Source of the DNA: Pleurobrachia bachei
Taxonomy: Eukaryota > Ctenophora > Tentaculata > Cydippida > Pleurobrachiidae
Reading direction: 5' to 3'
Assembly (NCBI GenBank): GCA_000695325.1
Contig: AVPN01000014.1
Coordinates: forward strand, 2,539-25,150
DNA length: 22,612 bases
In this document: positions 8,947-18,280 of the stretch, one piece after another
Position numbering within the stretch: position 1 is the stretch's first letter
How the letters are laid out: every line of letters starts with the position of its first letter
Program-made: the position numbers and the translations under genes
Notes under the pieces: model-generated
What the model saw: the letters and a program-made list of their open reading frames with translations, nothing else
Told to the model about the DNA's origin: nothing
Database searches by the model: none

Positions 8947-11758
8947 AAAAAACTTGAAAAGACAAACTCCTTCATTACCATAGAAACCAACTAGAGAATT
9001 CAAACCATCCAAGTTTCCGTAGTCACTTGTATACATTCCTTTTATCAATAATGCGATCTTGTCCCACGGCTCTTGTGCCAACTGGTCCCCTTGAATCCGC
9101 CCATAGTAACTCTCAATTACATCAATTACCTCCCAGTGTGCCGCTTTTCCATTTCTGCCAACGAAAAATTTGAGGTCCGAATCCCAAACTTGGCCGTTCC
9201 CGAAAACATCTTCAAACTCTTTAATAAAAATCACGGGGAAGATGGCGAAACTCACTGAAAGTAGGATGATGACCAAAGACATGGCAATGGGTAGTTTAAA
9301 TACAACTTCGGTATTGGGTGAACGAATTCCTCCTGTAACGCCCTTCACTCTTAACAAGCTAAGACTTGTCATTGATACCAAAGATAGAACGCTTCCCATC
9401 GTACTCACAGTGCCCAGATGATCACAATGTTTGCTAGCCAACCAATAGTTCTGGTTTTCACAATACCTGTCTCCTTTTAATGTATCGTATACAGCGATGC
9501 CTAACAAATAAATACCGGTAAGCGTGTCACCGAGACTGATCGTTGCTACCAGGAGACGGTTGTTTAGGAACGTCTGATTGCTTACCGTTTGAAGCTCCCA
9601 TCCGACTGTTCCAATTGTCCATAGGTTCAGCCCGATAGCTAGGAGTCCTAGAAGAAACGCCCCGATCTTCAAATGAAGCCCCTGAAGTATCTGCTTACCG
9701 CATCTCTCATTACATTCGTCTGACAGGTCCGCACAATCAGGGATACTGTCACATACTTTGTAGAGGGGTATCAAATGTCCACCAATGTTACCTTCTGCTG
9801 ACTGTTTGCATTTGAAGTGGTTACTGCATTTCTCTTCATCACTGCCATCTCCACAGTCATTTATCAGATTGCACACTTTCTCAAATGGCAGACACTTGTT
9901 GTTCCGACATTGGAATATCTCCTGACCAAAGAAATCTTCTTTCCGGGTCACGAAAGTTAGTTGTTTTTCGTCCGCTATTGTAAATATTTTCCGTTTAAAT
10001 TGGTGTGGACAGGCATCTATTTTTGGTGGACTTTTGGAGACCGGACATTGCTCGGAGCAAAGTCCCGAGCAGGCTAATAGGAGAAAAATCTCACCGAAGG
10101 TGTATTGGCAATCCATTTCAGGGGCCGTGACCTGGGTCTCCTGTGTGATACCAAGTATGGTCGAATCTCTGAAGACAGAATAGTTGAAATGAAAGCACTC
10201 CCCTTGTTTCAGGAGTTCAAGGCCTTCCAATCCTGGTAGACAATACCCAATAAATTTGTTCCAAGTTCCAACTCCGACTGCCTTGGTGGCAACCTCAGAC
10301 AGCAATCTCCGGCAGACCTTGTTTTCATTTCCACACGTATCAACTCCATCACAAAGTAGCTGCGAAGGTATTGTGGTCTTCGGGCCAAATTTACAGATGT
10401 AAACGTCTTTACACTGCTGCTGACCGTTCTCTGAGAACCTTTGAAAAATGCCTGTTCCACACACGGGCCACAGGTCCAATATCTCATCCTCCCCACCGAT
10501 GCAGTCTACCACCCCATCTCCCAGCCAACTTATTGGTATGGGTGAAGAAATTGTGGGATCCATTTTTCTGTGACACCCCCTGGTTATCAACCCAATGCAC
10601 TCTAACTCGTCCTGCCCAGAAGAGCAGTCCCACGTACCGTCACAAATCTGGTGCTTGTGGATGGTGCATGTAGATGTCACATCAACACAGAGGATATCCA
10701 GGTTGTCATCGCAGAGACCCTCCCGCAGCTCATCACAAACCATTACCTTGGCAACGGTGGACATGTAGCCTCCAATGGGACATGACAAGGCCACCCTGGC
10801 AGCATCGGAGCAATTCGTTTGGTCCATGAGATCCATGCAGTTGGGGATGTATGTGTACCGAAAAGAGTCCCTATTGAATCTTTCGTATTCTTTTTCATAA
10901 AAAGTTAGATGCCGTTTGGAATGTTTAATCCGTGCACACCGGGTAAAGTTGAATATCGGGACGTCCATCATCTGCTGGTTAAAATTTCTCATCATTTTAC
11001 ATGAACTTAGGCTCGAGTTTGTAACGTTGCATGTTCTCGTATCACCCTCCATGCCACAGATATTTTTGTATTCAAAGAAACTCACATGTTCGCACACTGA
11101 ACTTATGGGTATATATGGCAAGTCCCAGGTATCTCCAAGACACCTAAAACCGTAAGCGTACCCTCCACAGTCCACCTCATCAAGACAATTGTCAACATCA
11201 CAGATATCATCACAGATAGTATCTTCCTCATTTTCACACTTGTCTAGATCATACCCCTGACACATACCCAACTTGCACAGATCTCTAACAGCATGCAGGA
11301 AGAAGGAGTCACTTGAGTCATCGGTGTGGCATAAGGCAACCCCACATAGTGCACTTGTGTGTGTTGTGTCCGCCGCATCTCGGAACCCGCATACTTGGTA
11401 TTGGAATTTGTCTCGGGGACACGTGGCATTGAATGTCCATCTTCCAAAATTGGTAGCGTAATAGTAATCGGGGGAATTGTGGCATTGATAAAGGGTGATG
11501 TCAAGATTGGAGTAGGATATGAAATATGATAATTGATGACTACATACTCGCTTTATGAAACCCTTATCTTCTACTAGTTCACATCGATCTGGTACCAGGA
11601 AGGATGTTCCGACGGTCACTGAAACATAATTGAGGTACATAAATACATCATATTATTATAATTCGATACTAACTATCTAATGTTCTAGAGGTGATAAATC
11701 AATAAAAAATATATTGGTTACCATTATAAAGTAAGATGATGGCCATGAAGAATGTCAT
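8407..11758 (-). CDS. Receptor 2: LDLa-repeat, LGR/RXFP-like 7TM GPCR, two exons
   Basis: Join of exon 1 (11758-11722) and exon 2 (11618-8407): 37 + 3212 nt = 1083 codons, a 1082-aa protein. An unspliced frame opens at an ATG at 11640 but lacks a signal peptide, and that ATG lies inside the intron. Spliced, the N-terminus is MTFFMAIILLYN-VTVGTSFLVPD, a hydrophobic leader. LDLa-like modules include about 328-351 (CDGTWDCSSGQDELEC), 580-609 (CNLINDCGDGSDEEKC) and 612-646; a conserved Cys-rich segment (LLACSGLCSEQCP) precedes the last two. TM1 starts near 663. TM3 ends SLLRVKG instead of DRY. The second extracellular loop is about 90 aa and includes FYGNEGVCLFKFF. TM6 is TDLICWLPI and TM7 LPINSVLNPLLY; the tail contains ENIEMRNLG. 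Appears intact. It is the closest relative, and likely the template form, of receptors 3 and the 7273 fragment. Ligand and G-protein coupling cannot be told. Confidence 0.88.
11619..11721 (-). other. Intron 1 of receptor 2 (103 bp)
   Basis: Donor AATG|GTAACC at 11721-11720 and acceptor TATGTTTCAG|TGACC at 11620-11619, phase 1. Splicing joins the G that ends exon 1 to TG, giving Val (GTG), and keeps frame. The same junctions are conserved in receptor 3, which supports the call. Confidence 0.8.
11722..11758 (-). CDS. Exon 1 of receptor 2 (signal-peptide mini-exon)
   Basis: Thirty-seven nucleotides encode MTFFMAIILLYN plus the first base of the next codon. An ATG opens it and a second in-frame ATG lies at codon 5. 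The receptor 3 counterpart encodes MKCFMAILLLYN, so hydrophobicity is conserved despite changes at codons 2, 3 and 8. Confidence 0.8.
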
Positions 11759-11888
11759 ATTGGAGGTCAGACGGGCTACACTTTATCCAGGTAGTATGAT
11801 TAACTACATATACGTTACCAAGAAGGAGGCCGGAGGGGGTTAACGAGTCAATTGATGTTCATGTAGAGGTTGGGCACTGGGCAATGGG
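11759..11888. other. 5' flank of receptor 2
   Basis: About 130 bases between exon 1 and the foldback element. The part near 11835-11880 (gttaacgagtcaattgatg ... ggttgggcactgggca) recurs upstream of receptor 3 at about 14921-14960, so the proximal promoter region was duplicated with the gene. I see no assured promoter motif. Confidence 0.5.
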
Positions 11889-12687
11889 GGCAAATCCGCA
11901 TTTGCGGGAGATGGCGTCTAGACGGCGTCGCAACGCCGTCTGGACGGCGTCCAGACGGTATCCGTCTAGACGGAGTTCGAATAAATCTGCGAAAATCGAG
12001 AAAAAATTGCTTGAGACGGAGTATAGACGGTATCAGATGGTGTTGAGACAGGGTATAGACGGTATCAAACGGTATCAGACGGCGTCTAGACGACGTCTAA
12101 ACGCCGTCTAGACGGTGTCGTCTGAAAATTTTTCTAGGGGTTGAGGCGGACTTTTACAACCCCGTCTGTAAATCAGACGGAGTTTTAAACGGTCTCAAAA
12201 GGAAAATCGATGGACGTACCGTCTCAACGCCGTCTCAACTACCAGTTTTAGTTGAGACGGTTTTGAGGCGGTGTTGAGACGGTAAGTTCATCGTTTTTCC
12301 TTTAGACACCGTTAAGAACTCCGTCTGATTTACAGACGGGGTTATAAAAGTCCGCCTAAACCCCTGGTAAAATTTTCAAAAATTTTCAGACGTGCCGTCT
12401 CAACTTCTAGACGACACCGTCCAGACGACGTCTAAACGTCGTCTAGACGCCGTCTGATACCGTCTAGACGTGGTCTAGACGCCGTCTAGACGCCGTCTCA
12501 ACACCGTTTGATACCGTCTATACCCCGTCTCAACACCGTCTGATACCGTCTATACTCCGTCTCAAGCAATTTTTTCTCGATTTTCGCAGATTTTTTCGAA
12601 CTCCGTCTAGACGGATACCGTCTGGACGCCGTCTAGACGGCGTTGCGACGCCGTCTAGACGCCGTCTCCCGCAAATGCGGATTTGCC
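11889..12687. mobile_element. Foldback element with long inverted arms of GACGGCGTC subrepeats
   Basis: A ~799-bp near-palindrome. The outer ends are ggcaaatccgcatttgcggg at the left and its reverse complement ending ggatttgcc at 12687. Each ~350-400-bp arm is packed with variants of GACGGCGTCTAGACGG and GACGGTATC; the arms meet near 12245 (gtctcaacta / tagttgagac). It encodes no transposase. The structure matches Foldback-type or long-TIR non-autonomous DNA elements. No clear target-site duplication flanks it, and its right edge coincides exactly with the truncation of receptor 3 inside TM1, so the element sits at a duplication breakpoint. Open frames inside it are by-products of the repeats. 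Confidence 0.85.
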
Positions 12688-13885
12688 TGTCCATAGGTTC
12701 AGCCCGATAGCTAGGAGTCCTAGAAGAAACGCCCCGATCTTCAAATGAAGCCCCTGAAGTATCTGCTTACCGCATCTCTCATTACATTCGTCTGACAAGT
12801 CAGCACAATCAGGGACACTGTCACATACTTTGTAGAGGGGTAACAACTGTGCCCCAATGTTACCTTGTTCGTCTGCTGACTGTTTGCATTTGAAGTGGTT
12901 ACTGCATTTCTCTTCATCACTGCCATCTCCACAGTCATTTATCAAATTGCACACTTTCTCAAATGGCAGACACTTGTTGTTCCGACATTGGAAAATCTCC
13001 TGGCCAAAGGAGTCTTCTTTCCGTGTCACAAAAGTGAGCTGTTTTTCGTCTGCTATCGTAAATATTTTCCGTTTAAATTGGTGTGGACAGGCATCTATTT
13101 TTGGTGGACTTTTGGAGATCGGACAATGCTCGGAGCAAAGTCCTGAGCAGGATAATAGGAGAAAAACCTCACCGAAGGTGTATTGGCAATCCATTTTAGG
13201 GGCCGTGACCTGGGTCTCCTGTGTGATACCAAGTATGGTCGAATCTCTGAAGACAGAATAGTTGAAATGAAAGCACTCCCCTTGAATTAAGAATTCAAGG
13301 CTTTCCAATCCTGGTAGACAATACCCAATAAACTTGTTCCAAGTTCCAACTGCAACTGCCTTGGTGGCAACCTCAGACAGCAATCTCCGGCAGACCTTGT
13401 TTTCATTTCCACACGTATCAACTCCATCACAAAGTAACTGCGAAGGTATTGTGGTCTTCGGGCCAAATTTACAGATGTAAACGTCTTTACACTGCTGCTG
13501 ACCGTTCTCTGAGAACCTTTGAAAAATGCCTGTTCCACACACGGGCCACAGGTCCAATATCTCATCCTCCCCACCGATGCAGTCTACCACCCCATCTCCC
13601 AGCCAACTTATTGGTATGGGTGAAGAAATTGTGGGATCCATTTTTCTGTGACACCCCCTGGTTATCAACCCAATGCACTCTAACTCGTCCTGCCCAGAAG
13701 AGCAGTCCCACGTACCGTCACAAATCTGGTGCTTGTGGATGGTGCAGGTAGAGGTCACATCCACACAGAGGATATCCAGGTTGTCATCGCAAAGACCCTC
13801 CCGCAGCTCGTCGCATACCATTACCTTGGCAACGGTGGACATGTAGCCTCCAATGGGACATGACAACGCCACCCTGGCAGGATCG

Positions 13886-13929
13886 CTCGTTAAACAAACC
13901 AGGTACTCCAGGTACGTCAACCCCTACAT
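13886..13929. other. Non-reversed complement block III in receptor 3
   Basis: Aligned base by base to receptor 2 at 10808-10851 (offset 3078), 42 of 44 positions are the Watson-Crick complement in the same order (receptor 2 gagcaattcgttt; here ctcgttaaacaaa). The flanks on both sides are ordinary direct homology. The two exceptions pair with 10816 and 10831. The block introduces the TAG at 13924-13926 on the coding strand. Confidence 0.9.
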
Positions 13930-14171
13930 TGTGTACCGAAAAGAGTCGCTATTGAATCTTACGTATTCTTTTTCATTAAAAGTTAGATGCCGCTTGGAAT
14001 GCTTAATCCGTGCACACCGGGTAAAGTTGAATATCGGGATCTCCATCATCTGCTTGTTAAAATTTCTCATCATTTTACATGAACTTAGGCTCGAGTTTGT
14101 AGTATCGCACGTTCTCGTATCGCCCTCCATACCACAGATATTTTTGTATTTCAACAAACGCACATGTTCGC

Positions 14172-14221
14172 TGCGACTTGAATACCCATATATACTGCTC
14201 AGGGTCCATAAACGTTCTGTG
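14172..14221. other. Non-reversed complement block II in receptor 3
   Basis: Aligned to receptor 2 at 11094-11143, 45 of 50 positions are same-order complements (receptor 2 cttatgggtatatatgg; here gaatacccatatatact). The reading frame stays open, but the LDLa-like sequence GFRCLGDTWDLPYIP of receptor 2 is replaced by unrelated residues with loss of Cys. Four of the five exceptions would be simple transitions if the block were complemented back. Confidence 0.9.
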
Positions 14222-14416
14222 ATAAAACCGTAAGCGTACCCTCCACAGTCCACCTCATCAAGGCAATTGTCAACATCACAAATATCATCACAAATAGTAT
14301 CTTCCTCATTTTCACACTTATCTAGATCATACCCCTGACACATACCCAACTTACAGAGATCTCTAACCGCATGCAGGAAGAATGAATCACTTGAATCATC
14401 GGTGTGGCATAAGGCA

Positions 14417-14445
14417 TGGGGTGTATCACGTGAACACACACAACA
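14417..14445. other. Non-reversed complement block I in receptor 3
   Basis: Aligned to receptor 2 at 11339-11367, all 29 positions are same-order complements (receptor 2 accccacatagt; here tggggtgtatca). The flanks ggca and gtccgccgc are directly homologous. The frame stays open, and TTHTSALCGV of receptor 2 is replaced by a Cys-containing unrelated string. Confidence 0.92.
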
Positions 14446-14959
14446 GTCCGCCGCATCTCGGAACCCACATACTTGGTATTGGAATTTGTCTTGGGGGCAC
14501 GTTGCATTAAATGTCCATCTTCCAAAATTGGTAGCGTAATAGTAATCGGGGGAATTGTGGCATTGATAAAGGGTGATGTCAAGATTGGAGTAAGATATGA
14601 AATCTGATAATTGATGACTACATACTCGCTTTATGAAACCCTTATCTTCTACTAGTTGGCATCGATCTGGTATTAAAAAGGTTGTTCCGAGGTTCACTGA
14701 AACATAATTGAGATACATAAATACATCATATTATTATAATTCGATACTAAGTATCTAATGTTCTAAAGGTGATAAATCAATCAAAATTATATTGGTTACC
14801 ATTATAAAGTAAGAGGATGGCCATGAAGCATTTCATATTGGATGCCATACGGGTTACACCTTATTCATCTAGTAAACTACAAACACGTTACGAAGAAGGA
14901 GGGGTGATGAGTCAAAATAGGGTTAACGAGTCAATTGATGTAGAGGTTGGGCACTGGGC

Positions 14960-15169
14960 ATGAAACTGGTCCAGTTTCGACAAATAATATTGCAATTGAG
15001 CATCAGAAGCAGTTCTTCTGAGCTAGATGGCTCGTTATTCGTCAATTCGTGTCTTAAATACAGCATGAAACTGGTGCAGTTTCGACAAATACTATTGCAC
15101 TTAAGCATCAGAAGCAGTTCTTCTGAGCAAGATGGCTCGTTATTCGTCAAGTCGTGTCTTAAATACAGC
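14960..15169 (+). repeat. Two tandem 105-bp repeat units
   Basis: Units at 14960-15064 and 15065-15169 are nearly identical. Each begins atgaaactggtSCAGTTTCG, a short dyad, contains agcatcagaagcagttcttct (another dyad) and ends gtcttaaatacagc. They directly follow the duplicated 5' flank of receptor 3. An open frame spans both units but shows no known domain. Confidence 0.85.
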
Positions 15170-15332
15170 GAAATATTTTTTGTTACTTCATGAATTTATT
15201 TAAAAGACAATATTTGAACGTAATACCCCTTTATATTCTTATTAACTTGGTAAGATATTCGTCTGTGGTTTGAGATTTAGTTATTCATGGATATGAATGG
15301 ATGCTTAGCGCTAGAAAGGGTGAGCGAGAGAG

Positions 15333-15366
<34 letters not shown>

Positions 15367-15760
15367 AGAGAGAGAGAGAACAAAGAGGCTGAGATGGGTT
15401 AATGTTCAAATATAGGGGTGAGAGGATTCAATAGTTTTTAACGGGAATATAGGGGAGCATCGGGGATAACTCCAACGGGCTTTCCGGTCTCTATTAAAAT
15501 TTGGAAATGAACATCGTGATGGTTGTTGGTTCGTTGATTCAGCGTGTTGATAAGCTGTAAAGCTGGAAGTTTGTGATTATTTTAGAATACATTTTAGCGA
15601 TTCAATCTTTATGGTTACTGATCCATTTGCCATGGCAAGAATAAAAATTGGGTTAATATTTTGAGGGCCAGAGTATTTTACTGGGTAGAACTATTTTAGG
15701 TATACTTACAAAGGCATAGAATTCAATACACTCATTAAAACCGTACACACTAGGGACCCC
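15170..15760. other. Intergenic, no gene seen; contains (TC)n/(AG)n palindromic microsatellite
   Basis: AT-rich DNA without convincing ORFs. At about 15334-15379 a (CT)n run is followed directly by an (AG)n run, making a self-complementary microsatellite. The rest is unremarkable. Confidence 0.6.
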
Positions 15761-16767
15761 ACACAGCGTCTGCTGCAGCTAAGGGGCCCCGAAAACCAGA
15801 TAGAAGGCTAGTAAAATACTGCAAAAGCCTCGACACGATAATTGAAGTACTAAAGAGAGGGGTTAGAAAATACCTGGCGGACTGGGCGGCTATCCCGAGG
15901 GTGAAGTAGTATGTTTGTCATCACTCATCAGCCCATCCTTGATACGACAAGAGCGTAATACAGATCTGTCGCTGTTATTCGTTAAACTCTTGAATTCTAT
16001 CTAGTCACATAGTCTTTCTATAGCTCTATCAAGAAGAGCTAGCGCACTCGTTGGTCTATTGTAAAATGCAAGCTGCTTTGTTTCGATTTGGTGCAATCAA
16101 GAGACAGGTAAAGTGTGCGTGTCTTTGTGTGTCTGTACGTGTGTTTTGCACCTCCCGTCAATCCACTCATTTACTGCCCCTCGAAGGTCGGCAGCCAACC
16201 ACTATTATACTCCTCGTCCTTTAGAACTGGCGGTGAGAGAAAGAAGATTAATTTATGACTTTTCTTTCTCTCACCGCTATTTCTAAAGCAAGGAGGGGGT
16301 ATAGTATATCACCCTCCGCCACCGTCCCCCTCCCACGTATGGATAGTGTTCGTGTTCTGCGATTCGGCCCTGGTATTTTGTCGAGCAAGCTTACCTCGAA
16401 CCCTTACAGTTACCGGCACCACAGGAAGAGTATTTGATACTGCAGTCACGAAGAACTGGCATACTTAGTATCTTGTAAACAGTTTTGGCCCTGGAACAAT
16501 ATAAAAGACGGTCTTTTGAACCAAACATATACCCATACAATAGCAAAAACAAATAACGAATTAAACAACTTAACCAATGAACAGCGTCGCTAAATTATAT
16601 TCGAGTTAGACTCTGAACTATAGTTAGACTCAAAACTAGAGAGAAATCAGCAGAAATGTATATTATACAGTCACATAGGGCAGGGAGTTCAAAACGCACA
16701 TTTAAATAATTAACAGTGCAGTATATTTTACACCTTATGATCCACTCATTAATCCACACTTCCATAG
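15761..16767. repeat. Segmental duplication of receptor 4 3' flank, copy 1
   Basis: Bases 15761-16767 match 17092-18299 in the same orientation with very few substitutions. This copy lacks a 195-bp segment present in the other (17290-17484) and a 6-base ttatag. Its last 19 bases correspond to the final codons (YGSVD) and stop of receptor 4, so it derives from the 3' flank of that gene. No protein-coding gene is evident in it. Confidence 0.92.
16219..16288. ncRNA. 70-nt near-perfect hairpin, pre-miRNA-like (copy 1)
   Basis: The arm ctttagaactggcggtgaga (plus gaaagaag) pairs with ttttctttctctcaccgct (plus atttctaaag) over about 28 bp, with mismatches mainly at one 2-3 nt position and a loop of about 13 nt (attaatttatgac). 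The size resembles an animal miRNA precursor, but it could equally be a small MITE. An identical hairpin is at 17751-17820. Confidence 0.35.
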
Positions 16768-17091
16768 GGTATACCGGGGTAATTTGGACCGTGGGGCAAA
16801 GTGGTCACTGGACGGGGCAATGTGGACTAGTGATTTGAATGGGACTTTTAAATTGTGGTGTTTAGTGTGAAATAACGAAAAATGGCGACTTTAAAGTTAA
16901 ACTTATGATATTTATTTAAATTAAGGGTCAGAATTTCACAATATGATATTTTTCTATCCAGTTTCATCATCAAAATGACATTAGCTTTAGATTTAATTAG
17001 CTAATTAGCATTTTAATGAAGCGGGGCAATTCGGTCAATTTGGGGCAATTCGGTCGAAAAAATCGGGGGCAATTCGGTCATAATCCAGATT
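16768..17091. mobile_element. Junction spacer with GGGGCAAWKYGGWC motifs at both ends
   Basis: A 324-bp segment fills the gap between the two copies of the 1-kb duplication. Three variants of a 14-15-base motif occur at the left end (ggggtaatttggacc 16776, ggggcaaagtggtc 16793, ggggcaatgtggac 16814) and three at the right (ggggcaattcggtc at 17023, 17042, 17066), all in the same orientation. The middle is AT-rich and non-coding. It is probably a repetitive element; the family is not recognised. Confidence 0.5.
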
Positions 17092-17289
17092 ACACAGCGT
17101 CTGCTGCAGCTAAGGGGCCCCGAAAACCAGATAGAAGGCTAGTAAAATACTGCAAAAGCCTCGACACGATAATTGAAGTACTAAAGAGAGGGGTTAGAAA
17201 ATACCTGGCGGACTGGGCGGCTATCCCGAGGGTGAAGTAGTATGTTTGTCATCACTCATCAGCCCATCCTTGATACGACAAGAGCGTAA

Positions 17290-17478
17290 GGGAGCAGTTT
17301 GAGAATTCCCAAGCATCAGCTCCCCGGATGGCCGGGAGTCAAGTGAGTGCTGAACCGTGCCACTTTCTATTCAATTAAGGTGACGCGCAGGGCTCCCACA
17401 TGGTTTCCACAGAGCATTCTGCGTGCCCGGCCATCTAGGGAACGTCCCCGGATATCAGGGTGTCAATCTGTAACTGGT
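17290..17478. mobile_element. 189-bp insertion flanked by 6-bp GCGTAA repeats
   Basis: Present here but absent from the otherwise matching site in copy 1 (15951-15962, gagcgtaatacag). It is bounded by gcgtaa at 17284-17289 and 17479-17484, consistent with a 6-bp target-site duplication. The segment has internal complementarity (cggatggccggg versus cccggccatct; gggagc versus gctccc) and no coding capacity. Small structured SINE- or MITE-like element; family unknown. Deletion between short direct repeats in copy 1 is the alternative. Confidence 0.6.
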
Positions 17479-17750
17479 GCGTAATACAGATCTGTCGCTG
17501 TTATTCGTTAAACTCTTGAATTCTATCTAGTTATAGTCACATAGTCTTTCTATAGCTCTATCAAGAAGAGCTAGCGCACTCGTTGGTCTATTGTAAAATG
17601 CAAGCTGCTTTGTTTCGATTTGGTGCAATCAAGAGACAGGTAAAGTGTGCGTGTCTTTGTGTGTCTGTACGTGTGTTTTGCACCTCCCGTCAATCCACTC
17701 ATTTACTGCCCCACGAAGGTCGGCAGCCAACCACTATTATACTCCTCGTC

Positions 17751-17820
17751 CTTTAGAACTGGCGGTGAGAGAAAGAAGATTAATTTATGACTTTTCTTTC
17801 TCTCACCGCTATTTCTAAAG
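17751..17820. ncRNA. 70-nt near-perfect hairpin, pre-miRNA-like (copy 2)
   Basis: Same hairpin as 16219-16288, carried along in the segmental duplication, with identical arms and loop. Confidence 0.35.
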
Positions 17821-18280
17821 CAAGGAGGGGGTATAGTATATCACCCTCCGCCACCGTCCCCCTCCCACGTATGGATAGTGTTCGTGTTCTGCGATTCGGC
17901 CCTGGTATTTTGTCGAGCAAGCTTACCTCGAACCCTTAAAGTTACCGGCACCACAGGAAGAGTATTTGATACTGCAGTCACGAAGAACTGGCATACTTAG
18001 TATCTTGTAAACAGTTTTGGCCCTGGAACAATATAAAAGACGGTCTTTTGAACCAAACATATACCCATACAATAGCAAAAACAAATAACGAATTAAACAA
18101 CTTAACCAATGAACAGCGTCGCTAAATTATATTCGAGTTAGACTCTGAACTATAGTTAGACTCAAAACTAGAGAGAAATCAGCAGAAATGTATATTATAC
18201 AGTCACATAGGGCAGGGAGTTCAAAACGCACATTTAAATAATTAACAGTGCAGTATATTTTACACCTTATGATCCACTCA

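Larger units (their letters stand above)
12688..14836 (-). pseudogene. Receptor 3: truncated duplicate of receptor 2 with in-frame stop
   Basis: Highly similar duplicate of receptor 2 at a constant coordinate offset of 3078 through the 5' half of its coding region. Exon 1 (14836-14800, MKCFMAILLLYN) and the intron with GTAACC donor and TTTCAG acceptor (exon 2 starts at 14696) are conserved. The frame then runs to a TAG at 13926-13924 (after SFRYTM) and continues in the same frame past it to the foldback element. Homology ends at 12688 inside TM1 (NLWTG), so six TM helices are lost. Three internal blocks (13886-13929, 14172-14221, 14417-14445) are non-reversed complements of receptor 2; the first carries the TAG. 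Outside those blocks LDLa and Cys-rich segments are well preserved. Read to the stop it could only give a short secreted fragment of about 270 aa; most likely a pseudogene. Confidence 0.88.

Noticed and set aside
11619-11640. ATG at 11640 as the receptor 2 start
   Set aside because: It lacks a signal peptide and lies within an intron with good donor and acceptor that restore a leader exon; the same structure is conserved in receptor 3.
11884-12111. Arg-rich open frame of 75 aa
   Set aside because: It lies almost entirely inside the GACGGCGTC foldback arm and reflects its repeat composition.
12655-13920. Two separate genes (12655-13920 and 13924-14718)
   Set aside because: They are one broken gene in the same frame separated by a single TAG; the homology to receptor 2 is collinear.
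13886-13929. Small inversion as the cause of the odd block in receptor 3
   Set aside because: An inversion would give the reverse complement; the observed order is not reversed, and reverse-complement alignment does not match.
14960-15169. CRISPR-like or coding interpretation of the tandem repeats
   Set aside because: Only two long units without spacers, in animal DNA; the ORFs on both strands are repeat artefacts.
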